A DNA stretch of 64,000 nt, taken from NCBI RefSeq assembly GCF_043641665.1, contig NC_092203.1, positions 4,923,067 through 4,987,066 of the forward strand, given 5' to 3'. This DNA comes from Enoplosus armatus (taxonomy: Eukaryota; Chordata; Actinopteri; Centrarchiformes; Enoplosidae). The position numbers were made by a program, and so were the translations under genes. Positions within the stretch are counted from its first letter, which is position 1; every line of letters begins with the position of its first letter. Shown here one piece after another: positions 1 through 12,476 of this stretch. Under the pieces are notes generated by a model that worked only from the letters and a program-made list of their open reading frames with translations, was not told the origin of the DNA and searched no databases.

Positions 1-3000
1 TTTCATCTTGGTTCGATAGTATTATTTATACTCTGCTCTTCACACAATAACACATTATACTGTAGAGTCATGCACTTCTTGCTCACATCTTTAAATTAGG
101 AAAGCAAGCTTGCGTCCCTCTTGTGCTGTTGCTTCCTGTCTGTGAGCATCATCTTAATGTAAATCATTGCTATCAAGAAAGATTACATTTCCCATTTTGA
201 AGCCCTCTGACACCAAACGGAGCGCTGTTTCTTATAACTGTGACGCTCTTCTTAATTAAATTTTGTATCGACCTCACTAAACTGATGCTGCTGCGCTGAC
301 AGTCCTGTTAAAATTATTACTTGATGTGCTTACCAGTACAGATTGAGGTATTGTAAAAGTTTAGTGTTGTGATGACTCACTCTGTCTTTCTGTCTTTCTC
401 TCCGGCTTACATTCTCCAGGATTGTTTATTGTCCTTGTCTGTCCTTGCACACACTACACATATGTGCACACGTCTACTCAACAGGTGTCTTGATGTGACC
501 TTTAATCCTTTAATTATATATAATAGTTTTTACCTAGAAAGGAGACTGTGGACATACCTTATATGCCATACAGCCCCTTAAATCTCATTCTTTAAGAAGC
601 CCAGCATGAATGACAGCTTTTTAAACAGTTATCATTGTACAACCACACTCTTCTCACGACCCCCCCTAATGCATTGCGCCTCTGGGCCACTGCATAATCT
701 GACAGCAACTCCGCTTATAGGTCTTCTCACTGTCAGACTCACCTCTCCAGAGGATGGACACATCACAGGTCTCTGCTACCACCGTCTCCCCCCGGGCTCA
801 CTTGTCAATAGGAGCAGCACCTCCAATGTTTGACCCCAAGGGAGCAGAGAGGGAGGAGGTGGACATAGACATGGAACAGTAGGACAATTCTGCTTTACAT
901 ACCATATTTAGCTTAGACTGTGAAATTAGTATGATGCAAGGAATAACACTTCCAAGGCTGGGGCTGAGACAGTGTATTTAGTATTTTGCAAGAAAAAAGC
1001 AAAGAGAAGAAGAAGAATTTCAGAATGACCAGCATTGTGACACCACCGTTAAGTTGGGTAACTTGAGGTCGTGTCGTGTATCAGGCTAGTGTGGATTTAT
1101 TGCAGAGTTTCTCAGCCTCTTTGGAGACCTAATGTGCCAGAGTATTTTCCTTGGTTGGGGCTTAATGGGCTGTTTGTGTTTTCTGCACGGAAAACTCACT
1201 TTTGAATCCGGCCTAAATTCTACTTGCTGTGCTTCCTTATCTCCTGTGTTGGGTACAAGCTCTCATACAACCCTGTTTACATGGAGGCAAAGTCCTGCCC
1301 TGCATATCCCCACTATATTCCACTCTAAAAACCCGCCTCAAATTAAAGTCTCGACATGGGTATGAACGGCTTCATTCAGCATCACAGCCCACATTTCCAA
1401 CAGATAACAAAGAATTGTTCTTCCGTATCACATTTCTGCCATTGTGTCCAAATCTCGCTCCCTGCAGTGCATTTCCACAGCATACATCTATTATTTCTGC
1501 ACTATTCCACTGCGATCAGATATGGCACATCCTTCCCGAAAATCCCCAACTTTAACCTTGTGAAAAAGCTTGCAGATTGAACTATCTCAGCAGTTCCCAG
1601 CATCTCTAAGCTGACAGAATGTCTTCATAGCAGTTCAGGGCTCCTCGGTGCCCGTGGATCTGTGCGTCATCCGAGAGTTTGACAGGCGAGCGCGCAGGCG
1701 CCAACACGTGCGCACCGGCACACATACAGGAACGCGCTCTCTGGTGAGAAGCAGGGGGCCAATTATGGGCTACTGTGACAGGGAACGGCTGTAGGGAAGT
1801 CAGTGTCCCCCCAGGCAGGCCACAGTGCACCCGACATACTGCCAGCATGTCCACTGACAGTGATAGGAATCCTATGATACCTCAGTATGGGAAACAAAGG
1901 CACAATGGAAACCTTAAAGCTGTTGAGAAGGATATGTTGGCGGTGTTTTCACAGCAGACACTATAATCAGATCATATTGAACTGTGCTGCACTGTGCGCA
2001 CTCACCCACTCACTGTCTTTATTAAGATAAAAATTAGCCCATGTTTTCTCATGAGAATCTCATCTCGGGGCCAGTATGTGTGAAACATCTTCAACTAATT
2101 AGTCAAGAAATTCCGGACAGAAAGGTAAAAAGGCACTTTGTCTAAAGAAGCTAACTTTTCGCAAAGTCTAGAGAAGTGACGTCTTATCCAAGATGTTTTA
2201 GCAAAAGTTTAAGCTATCTTATTAGCCAAAGTCACAAAATGCTGCACAGTATGGTCACTGGCAGAAAACATTCAGTGTGTACAAACAGCAAATTGTTAAA
2301 GAAATAATGTACACCAAGGTAAGACTACTGCAGTCTGACTGTAGGTGGATTTTTTCAAATCAAATTTGAAATCATGGCCTACTTTGAAAAGATGTGCCAG
2401 TCTGTCTCATGTTTGAAAGTCTATGTTCATGTATTTGTTTGACACTACACTTCAGTGCTCGACTTGTTGGCCTTAAATCATGTTGATCCCATTATGACAA
2501 ACTCGTCGGCTGCCCTGCTTTTCAGTCTGAGTGGCCATGTATGGGTTAGGAAGAGCAGGTTTTATTTTCTCCTTATTCTTTAAGAGGGACTCTCCACAGC
2601 TTGACGGAAATTCAAAGGTTAGTTTAAGTGGCAGAAGTGGAATTAAATGAAAGCTTAACATGGGCACACAGACACATTCATATAGTGTCCACACACAGAG
2701 GCACCATTTGAAGCTATTTGTCCAAAACTAGGAGACAATTTTCATGCATAACCATGCATTGAAGGCATTGGTTTTACAAGATGCCTAATAGCTTATTAAA
2801 TGCACACAAATGTTCAAACTGCACTCAAATTCAAATGCATCTTAACCGTGATATTGCAATATGCAGATTGGTGCTTGTGCCCACAGGAACAGAAGGTGGT
2901 TTATTGGGTGAGTAACTGTATTTTGACATTAACTCCAAAGCGTTGGGAATGATGCCAAGACATGTGAGGCGGCAACAAGTGAGCACGCTCAAAATCCCGT

Positions 3001-6000
3001 CCGCCCCCCTGCTTAATTATCTTTACGTGCCAGAGAAAATAAATTACCCTCCTCCTCAAGATTAATAATAGTGCTTTGTGGGGTTTTGGGCCATAAGTTA
3101 TAATGAATAGTAAAAAGACTCATGTTGGCTCCGGATTGACTGAGAAACCAAAATAGCTCTCCAACTTTTTCGCAAAGAACTTTATCAAAGTTTTGATGAA
3201 GTCGATTTAATTCAGTGACAACTCTGACTTTTTAGCACATGTAGTGCCTCAAGAAAAAAAATCTACCTTATACTGTTACAAAATAGCTGTTGGTGATGTA
3301 CACTGCATCTCTGATTCCATGTTGGCAGCAGTGTATTTTTCTTCTTCCTGTGGGTAAGTGGCTAAATAGCCAACATGACATTATGTCCAGATATTTCCAG
3401 TGGAGCTACAGTAGCAATTGACAGCACAAACATTTTCAGCTCAGAATGCAAAGCACAGAGGCCTCTTTCGCCACTCAACATTTTGCACCAACATGCAGCC
3501 ATCGTACAGGGAGAAATCCATCGTAGAGGTGGTGAAGACACCAGTGCCTTTACTGACAGACTCAAAAGCCCAGAATGCAATTTAGCCACCCCTCACCTTT
3601 TCTTGAGCTGAGAAAACCTCTCCTCCTCCACGTTTGCTATCACTGCTGCTCCGTCCACCCACACATTAAGTGTAACCAAGAGCTGAACACGACAGATTCA
3701 AGCTACATCAAGTTTTGTCAAAAATATAGCAAATTATTACCATAAGCAAAAGCAAGCAGAAGATGCAGGCAAAGTTAATAAAAAAAAGTTACAATACAAT
3801 CCTAGAATGTATTCAACATTACAGACTGATAATATCCAACAGTGAGTAAGACTGACTGGCTAAACTCTTAAAACTCTTCCTGAATAAAAACAATATTTGA
3901 GATGTAAGAGACTGGACTTGCTTAGGCTGCAGGAAACAATTGAAGAAAGTGATGACGTGCCTCAGTATTTCTGCTAAAATCAGCATATCACAGCATATTT
4001 GGGTCTTTCATGATTTGGATATAACCTCGTAAGGATTGTTGTAAATGCTGGGCAAGTCAACAAACAGAATACTTGAGTACCCTAAATTATGTAAGGATAT
4101 CATTGTGCATGGACCTGACTCATTGCATGCGGAGCTCAAATAATCCCCACAGTGTGAAAGATAATATTTGACATTTTCCCATAAAGGTAAGCCAGTGAGT
4201 CTGAAAACAAAGAGGGCAATATCTCCTGGCAAAGTTGACAGCTGCCAGTAAAATAAACTTGGAATTGAAAGGGAAATAGCTTTTCTTTGGTCCTTTTCAA
4301 GGCTCTAACATAGTTCATTCTGTGGACATTTTGTAAAGTTGTACATTCAAAACTCAAACCTTGTGCACAGCCTTGTTTCTTAGTGACAAATAGGCCTTTC
4401 CCAATGGCACAAAGAGCTGTATATGTGGGCGCGGGGGTGCCTGACAGCTCCAGCGCCCCCTGCTCCTTCATCTGCCGCCGCTGGCATGGAGTCTCCTGTC
4501 ACTGAAGTCACCCAGCTCCCAGGGACAGGGCACACGTTTGTTCCTCTCTCAGCCAATCACAGCAAGGTTTCACCCTCAGCCCCCTCTGTTTATTCTCTAT
4601 CTTGTATATCTTTGTCTGTGTGTGTTTCCTGTCCTTACACCTTTGCATCTCGTCTAGTTTGTGCCATCTGGCCTTCTCGATGACCCCTTCCTATACGCAC
4701 ACTCCTTTCCATCTGACTGCATCCCATGTCCCCCCTCTGTGCGTGCAGGTTAAACATCAAAGACCGTTGTGGTTATGTGCTCGCTTCCTGTCGCAGACCC
4801 TGCAGAGCTCTACTGTATGTTTGTCCTGGCTGCACTTTGCAGACCTCTATTGATTCAATATACATTCCTGCTTCAGCGATCCCTTCAAGTGTGCCCTGCT
4901 GCTCTCTCCGGTAATGGAAATGTTTCTTGAGTGGTCTTCCAAGGCCACTGTGGATGGAGGCTTAAACTCACTGTGAATGTGTATTACATGCATCAGCAAA
5001 GGCGTGTGGTTGACAGCCTGCAGGACACTTGCATTGTTCATTTTGTGCCCTTACAAGTAAGTGCCAACGATGAACATGTTTTTTCCCATTAAACCTGAAA
5101 TATATCACTGTTTTGGCCACTTGGAGGCAGCAGAAACATGTCATGAACACAGCACTGACATATTACCAGCTTTTAAGTTGCATGCATATGGAGTCAACCT
5201 TCTGGCTACCTTGCATATGTAAATTCAATATTCACTCTCCTTGCAGCTCTGTGGTCTCCAGTAATGTCTGAGGGAAATATATAATATACCTAAATACCTA
5301 ACCTTACCAATTAGTTAGAAATGGCTTATCCATCAAAATTATACAATTTTCAGTGACATGGAAGCTGCAGTAGTAGTTAACTCATGGTATTTAAAGAAAT
5401 ATGACAATTTATTTCATAAGTTAACCCAATACACCTGTACAGTTGTGTCAATCTCACCCATGCCTGTCACCCTTTCTCTGTTGCTCGGTAGCTTGCTAGC
5501 TACGTAGGAAGATGACACCAGTTCTTAATCCCTTTAACAAAGCTTTGATTGGTCTGCTCTTTCTTCAACTGGCACAATCTCGGACATATTTGAATGAGGT
5601 TTTGTGTGTGAGTGCTTGTGTGATGTAGTATTCAGTGTTGAAATGGCAACAGCTCTCTATTCAAAATGTGAATAACTAAGTCTTGAGGTGTTGAGGATAG
5701 TGTACTAAAGTGTTCAAAGTAAAAGTGAATTTTCAATTGAATGTCCTTGTATTTTAGTGCTTGGACGTGTTCCATCTTTAATGCATTAACCTCTTTGGAT
5801 TAAGCTAAAGGGCTTGGTGGTCCATTTATGCTCCCTGTGATTGCTTCCTAAATGGCCCCCAGTCAGAAATGTTCGTTTTCTTGAGCAGCTCACTTCCTTT
5901 AAAGCCAGTGTACAGCTGCAGGTGTCAGATAATAAAGGATATAGATACCAGATAAGCCTAGAGGAGTGAAAACACAGGACTTTTTGCTTGAAGCATACTG

Positions 6001-8404
6001 GAGGAAAACGATAACATCTCCTAAACTGGCCGCAAACGTTTCAAAAACATACTTTAGGTGAGGCTCTCTTGTTTTCAATTGCTGTTTTTGTGTGCTTATA
6101 TCTATTTGTGTTTTTTTTATGTGTCCTCCTAAAATCATATATATTTGTAGATTTATATGAGTATGTCTTTCTGAGCTTTTGAGCTACAACACAGGCAGGG
6201 ATCATTCCCCGTGGAAAACGTTTTCCTTGAATATATTTCTCTGCGCTTTGAGCAGCTTTCGCATGGCTCTGCAGACATATTGGAGTGGGCGGCTGTGCAA
6301 ACATCAGGACGCGGCGGGTCTCAGCTGTCCAAATGACAGTCACACATTTACTTTGCTGTGACAGTCACACACTTAACGCAATCTGAGTTACACTGATGCA
6401 TCCGTGAACACAGACGGAACATGCGCAGTCACTCCCCTGACAGTCTCGGTTACCCATCTTGACCAGATATGCTCGCACTAAGCTCTTCCTTCAGCACTTA
6501 AGTCTCCATAGGCCACTTCACACAGCTACACTATCTTTAAACCACAGCTAACCTGTAGCCCTCAGCCACGCGCACCTTATATACCCAGGGTTTGCTTGAA
6601 CCCAAGATGCTCTCACGAAAAGAAGATTGTCTGTTAGATAGTGCTACAGTCTGGAGAGATAGAAACTTGTCAGAAAAATATTCCTGTAACTCCAGACAGT
6701 GCCCAAGGGGTGCTCTCACAGTCACCTTAACTTCTAATCAAAAACTGTGCACTTCTAAGTGTGCAGTTGAACAGCAGAGAATAAATTAAAACCTATTCTT
6801 GTTGGGTTTCGCCTGCTGTTTTCATGACTTTGGAAAGAGTTTTTCTTGTTCTCTGTAGACTTTTGACAGGAATATTCAGAGAATAATGCGAGTCGTGCAT
6901 TTCGGGGTGTACAGCAATTTGTTGCCGTGGTGCTGTGGCTGTTATGTATTCTGTGAATGGAATAAACATAGTCTGGCAGACTAAGTCCATATTTATGCTG
7001 ACTGCAGCTTGACTTTATCTGTACCGAAGCAGCACAAGCAGCTACTGACTTGCAGTGAAAATGTGAAATATCTTATATTCCCATGAATCCTTGCATTCTT
7101 TGGTTGTTCCCTTTTTGTTTTGGAGTTTACATTTTCACTCCAAAAGACACTCTACTGTTTGCGTAGTAGACGAATCTCCATGGATACAGGTCTCAAATAT
7201 GGCATATGCAGTAACTCAGACTACACCACAGAGAACTTTCATACCATGCAATACAACAATCATGCTGGTGGTGTTTTTAACGTATGCTTCCTCCAGTTCG
7301 AGTTGCATAGATACACTGCAACTGGTTGCTGGAAATCAAACTTGTGAACATGGTAATTTAATATCACCCTGACTCAATTTGCAGGGTTGTCAACTGCCCA
7401 CACAAACCAAATTGAGAATGATTCTTTGAGAGGCAGTGTCTGTTGGTTGCTAATCTCTTTCCTTCGTTCTATAGACTCAGCAACCGTTCTGTGGTTTTTA
7501 GTGGTAAACCTCAATTGATCTGCAGCTTCTTTTCTCACATTCGTCAGCCAGACTGGTGAAAATTGCAGCTGGAAAAGGCAAATTACCTTGTTTACGAAAA
7601 TGCAACAAAGCCTTAAAAGTACTGTTTTAATCTTGTCCCCACAAATCCCCAAAATGTCAATTGTCAATTTACCTGTCCTTTCCTGGACATTCACGTTTGC
7701 CAGTGAGCTGACTTTGTACTTCCTTTTCTCAGAAAGGTTTAACTAAAGCAGTCGGATTCATTTCATCCTCCAGAGCAGCAGTGCCTCTTCGAAATGTTTA
7801 AATAACTCAAACTCCAATCTGTCAAATGTTTATTTTGAAATACATCCATCAAGCCGCAGTCCCTTCCTCTGCGCTTCAGTTTCTTTCCATTCACAGGTTC
7901 ATCCTTGCATCACCAGACACACTGACAATCTGCACTGCTGATTTAAAGTTAACTCACTCTTACTTTTCTACAAGAGATTTTTTCTTCAGTATATATCAGC
8001 TGGGGAATAGCTGCATCGACAGCCAATACATCTAGCTAGCTCAGCAACATCAGTATTAACTTACAAACAAAAAAAAACCTTTACACGTCAAAATTTAGAC
8101 ATTTTTTGACTTGTCATATGTTTTTTGATTTGATCACACCCTGCACCACCACATTGTGTTTGTTTTGATGTGAGATATGCTTTATTTCTTTTCTCACACA
8201 CATTCTGTATCTATATTGGTCTTTTTTAAACACTTAAAAATGTCTTACTGATTTGTTAACCCATGCAACATGTGTGTTGTGCATTAACGCAGAACTATTT
8301 ACCAATTTTATTATTTTGGAGGAAAGATGTTTTTGTTTTGAAACACACAAAAACACATGAGCAGAAGTTTAACTGAACAATAGAAATGTGATTCAGTTGT
8401 CATT
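1..8404. other. Non-coding sequence upstream of exon A, probably intronic
   Basis: No coding sequence, tRNA or long repeat could be supported. Open frames here are short, overlap on both strands and show no domain or conserved-motif pattern. The stretch is moderately AT-rich, with small CpG-richer patches near 1660-1760 and 4420-4520. If the gene follows the family layout, this belongs to the long intron between the signal-peptide exon and the first Ig exon; that placement is inference. Confidence 0.6.
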
Positions 8405-8640
8405 TTTAAATCTAACCCTTAGTTCACACTGAAAACAATTAACCCCAGGTTTAGTCCATTTTCAGGAGATAACCCTGTAAAAATTGGGGCCAGCCCTCCT
8501 TTACAACAAAGCCATCTAGGTTAGAGTCCGGTTTAACCTACCTCGGATTTGTGGGACGGTTGTTAACCCAGGGAGAGCTACACCGTGGGCCACCAGAAAC
8601 CCTGGGTTAACACAAAATAGTGCAGTGGAAGAACCCCTGT
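8405..8640. mobile_element. Probable non-autonomous foldback/MITE-like element
   Basis: The segment contains repeated TTAACCC(A/C)GG words in both orientations. A perfect 11-bp inverted pair, GTTAACCCAGG at 8562-8572 and CCTGGGTTAAC at 8601-8611, is separated by 28 nt. A more diverged outer pair combines CACTG with TTAACCC near 8426-8452 and 8598-8625. The structure suits a small inverted-repeat DNA transposon remnant, and the wording resembles a dispersed repeat of teleost genomes. Ends and target-site duplication are not clear, and the family name is not assigned. Confidence 0.5.
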
Positions 8641-9104
8641 TCATGCTACTGTCATGCAGGTCTAAGGAATTGTCCGCGCTATTTATGGTATATTTTTGTT
8701 TCATAAATGATGCTCTTGTTTGTACAGTCGCATGATTTGGCCTATAATGTCTGCAAATGTCTATGACGAATATATTTACCACATGCAGATACGTCAGGCT
8801 TTACCTGCTCAAAGGAACATGCAACTGCAACGGCAGAATAGAAATGGAGGCACAAATAGAGGCCTGTTGAGCTGTTTGTGAGACAGAGATAGTCTGGCAC
8901 TAGCTTTGGGGAAGGCTTCCTGTCGTGCAGATTGGTTCCAGTCTGCTAGAAAACCAATATGAAGTTTTGGAGCGGTGATACCCTAATGGAAAAGGAAGTG
9001 TATTTGTGGTATAAAAAAAAAGAGTAGCATTTTCAAATCCCCCAAGCAGGAGGCAAATTCTGCATGTGAGAACTTAAAGAAAGCCATACCTCAGACAATT
9101 ATAC

Positions 9105-9180
9105 CTCCAAACTTCACTTGAGCAAGGCATTTAACCCCAAAGACACCAGTGGCTGATATTGAAACACTGCAGCAGTTGTG
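9105..9180. repeat. Possible fragment of a dispersed teleost repeat
   Basis: CACTTGAGCAAGGCATTTAA followed by a C-rich stretch resembles a motif found in a very common teleost dispersed repeat. The flanks are too diverged to define ends. Confidence 0.35.
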
Positions 9181-9709
9181 CAAACCTTTGTCTCTGCAGA
9201 AACTCTGCCAGGCTGTCACTGTGAATGACAGTGTGTTGTTAGTCAACCTGTCTGCTTAAATAAAGTTTAGACAGTGGCAGTGGAGTGTCACTCCAAGTTT
9301 CTTACAGGTGAGTAGTTTATTAGCTGTGCCAGTGCATTCCTTGCTGATAAGCTAGCTTTTCCTACACCGGGGAAAAGGGCAGCTCCGAAGCAACAGTGAT
9401 AATATACTCTGTATTTAGCGAGAGGTTCCGGTGAAGCGTGTTAAAATAACTCTAGGATAATGTGCTGCCTATGAATATGCTTCTTTAGCTCTCAGGTTTA
9501 GTCCTTATAATCTTTTTTTGGGTACATATTTTCTGTGAGAGGAGAGAGATTTAACCATCACCACAAACAAATGCAGACAGAAATATTTTACCAAGACTAT
9601 CCTTGACAGAAAAACAATAGCTTTAAACAACCTCTGTTTACGTTTTTCCCGACAAGCAACCTCTTGCAATTGGTGGGTAGTGACTGTCCTCTGTAAGTGG
9701 CAAAGACAG

Positions 9710-9850
9710 AAGTAGGAAGCGTTACCGGAGTACTACGCCTCCTACCAACAGTCTACTTCGACCTCTTTTAAGCGTGACCACAACCTTTTTCTAACCTCAA
9801 TCAGGTAGGTTTAATTGCCTAAACTTACCCAAACCTTAACCATAGGGGTG
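9710..9850. repeat. Dispersed teleost repeat fragment
   Basis: The order GCGTGACCACAACCTTTTTC, then CTAACCTCAATCAGGTAGG, then a TTGCCTAAACTTACCC word and an AACCTTAACCATAGG word matches a degenerate dispersed repeat seen widely in percomorph fish. It is non-coding and diverged; recognition is from memory and the boundaries are approximate. Confidence 0.45.
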
Positions 9851-10008
9851 ACAGATAAGAAAACGCTCATATGAACCATTTATATAATGGTCACATGGGT
9901 AATATGAATGGGCAGTGAGAAACAGAAAGTGATTAGCAATATGTATTGAGGGAAGAAACACAGAACTGCATCGGTATGAAGCATCTTCATTACCCGTAGG
10001 CCCATGGA

Positions 10009-10023
10009 CCCCCCCCCCCCCCC
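10009..10023. repeat. Poly-C run of 15
   Basis: Fifteen consecutive C residues follow ATGGA. Such a run is prone to length error in sequencing and assembly. Confidence 0.95.
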
Positions 10024-12454
10024 GCAGTCTAGATGATGGGGAAGTCAGCAGGTGTGTCTGAAGCTTGCTGACCATCTTGAAGCTCGTGGTGGTGGAGGTT
10101 GTGGTTGTGCATCCAAAGACCAATGGCTCAAGGAACATGAGCAAAGAGATGATTGGCAAGACGTTATGACGTAAGAATTCGTGAATGACAGGAACTGTGA
10201 CTGCAGGGAAGAACATAAGTGACAGAGGGGTTCAGTAGGAAAAATAGAAATATCCCCCATTGGCAGAGCATGTATTTAGGTATAATATCATGTCTTATTT
10301 TTAAGCCTCTGATATCCAAATGAGCTTGAAAGGGTCATCCCTCGGCTGACCTGTTTACTACTCTGCATATGCAAGTCTGTGACAGGGTCTGAGAGTAGTC
10401 ATTGTATTGTTTAAGGGGTTATGAGTCACATAAATGTGACATTTGTATTTGTGTGTGTCATGTTAGTGTAAACATTGAAACTGTGACGTTGCCTGAGGAT
10501 TTCTGATACCAGCTCATTCATGGACTCTCGTGGGGGCCAACCCGGCGTCCATCGCGGTGATCTGGGAACCCGCACAAATGGAGAATGTCAGCTAGCTCCA
10601 TATGCTCCACACAGCTGTGCCTTTGAGTATCACCAACCTCGTGAACCCATCACTGTCTCCGCCACTACTGCCATCCATCCGGTCTGCTGGCTGTCTGTCA
10701 GTCCAGAGAGGAGAGTGAGACAAGCTGTGACTCCAGCATATGCCCTGTGTTTCCATGCGTCTTTAGATAGCCCAGAGACTCTAAGGCTAACACGCATTAG
10801 CCATGTTTATACCACAGAAAGGGCACAAGTTGAAGAAGGTCAAGACAGTAAGTGGCCTGATGAATGTGTCACTCTGGGGAAATTTCATCCTCGCATTGGT
10901 GAAGGGTCAAAAATGTCGGCTGGCAAATTCGTTCGGATAGCCCTAACTTGGAGAGATAATGTGCGAGGAGGCAGGGAGATAGGGGGAAGGAGGGTGGACT
11001 ACAAATGCGGAGAATCATAAATCTTTCCTTTGATCACAGATAAAGATGGGGGTGGATTTGTTGTCTCTGCCAGCATGCCTTTGGATGTGTGTCATGTCAT
11101 TTGCTGCATGCCTCCCTCCTCCTGACAATCACTTCTCGGGCGGTCTTGTCTCTCGGCATTGTTATCTTCTCCACTATGAATAAAATGGATGAGACTGACT
11201 TTAAAAAGAGTGATGTCAAAACAACAGTCTTTATGTTACTTTCGTAGCCTTGACCTTTTGATGAGTCCGGGATCCTTTTGACGAGATCCCAACCAGGCCT
11301 TCAGGACGCTGGGTGTGCTTGCCCTTTTATCCTTTTATCCAAACTCTTTCCACGCTGACAAAGAGTGAAGTCAAAGGCGACTCTTGTGATGAATTTTTCA
11401 CAACTGCAGCTGGTAGTGAAGCAAGTGGACACCAGCCCATGACGAATCCTGCTGTGAATGAAACTTGAGGGCTTCACAGTCAGACATGCTATAATGAGCA
11501 GGGAAGGCACATGGTTTTTCCTGCTGCTGGAGCAATTTTGGCCATTTATTTGCAGCAAAGACTTCACCGTAGGCTCATGGTTCCAACAGCCAGTCAATAG
11601 TAGCAATAACCAAGGGACACCAATCCAGGTACAAATGGTCATATGGTATCTTATTGCATTTTGAAAATTTAATAAAATGGAAAGTTTTCTTAATCTAGCA
11701 TGTTTTTTTCACATCATCTTCCATTTCCTCTTCATTTCACAATCACTTGAAAAGATGAAAGGCATGTTGTACAACTGGTAAGCTACAAATACATTTTTCT
11801 TCAAACAAAGAAAGCATGACCTGTAACTGTGCAGTAGAATAGTACAACGTCTTTGGCCTATGTGTTAATACAAAGTGTTCAGTGCTCAGTTTTATTTGCT
11901 TTTACTGACATTCTGCTGTTGATATGACACTTTGACCCTTTACAGCACGCTGACAGTCGGCTATTTGAAGCTCTTTCAGTTACATAAACCGGTATGCTGT
12001 ATGCTGTTTTGGGTATAGCCTGAGATAATCTAAAAGACTCAACAACGTATCTGTCTTGTTAGTGCTCCTCTCACTGCCGTACAATCCGTCATTTTTTGTG
12101 CAAGAGAAAAGGACAAATGCTCGCGGTGCCATATGCTCCAGGATTTCACAGAGAAGCAGAGTGAAGACAGTAACCATTACCATCATATTAGATTCCATTA
12201 TAGTTTGTCTGATGGGGCACTCAGGGCCACAAGCTGCAATTAAACTCTAAATAAAATATTATTTTCCAGCATCTCTGTGTGCAGTGGGAGGAATCCAAAT
12301 TCTTTTAGTAATGCCTCATTTAGGATCCACAGTTTTCCCATTTGGGCACTTGGACTCATTTAGGACTGCGACACCCATCCAGTAGCTGCAGTCTTCAGCA
12401 GTAAAGCCCAGTGTGTTGGATTGCAGGCCTCTTTTAAGGTTGGACAATGGCCGG

Positions 12455-12476
12455 CGTGTGTGTGTGTGTGTGTGTG
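12455..12476. repeat. (TG)n microsatellite
   Basis: About eleven uninterrupted TG units, preceded by CCGGCG and followed by AGTATTTATG. Confidence 0.95.

Noticed and set aside
10520..11020. 166-codon plus-strand open frame
   Set aside because: No recognisable domain or motif, mixed composition, and no start, splice or polyadenylation context. Length is compatible with chance in a GC-richer stretch.
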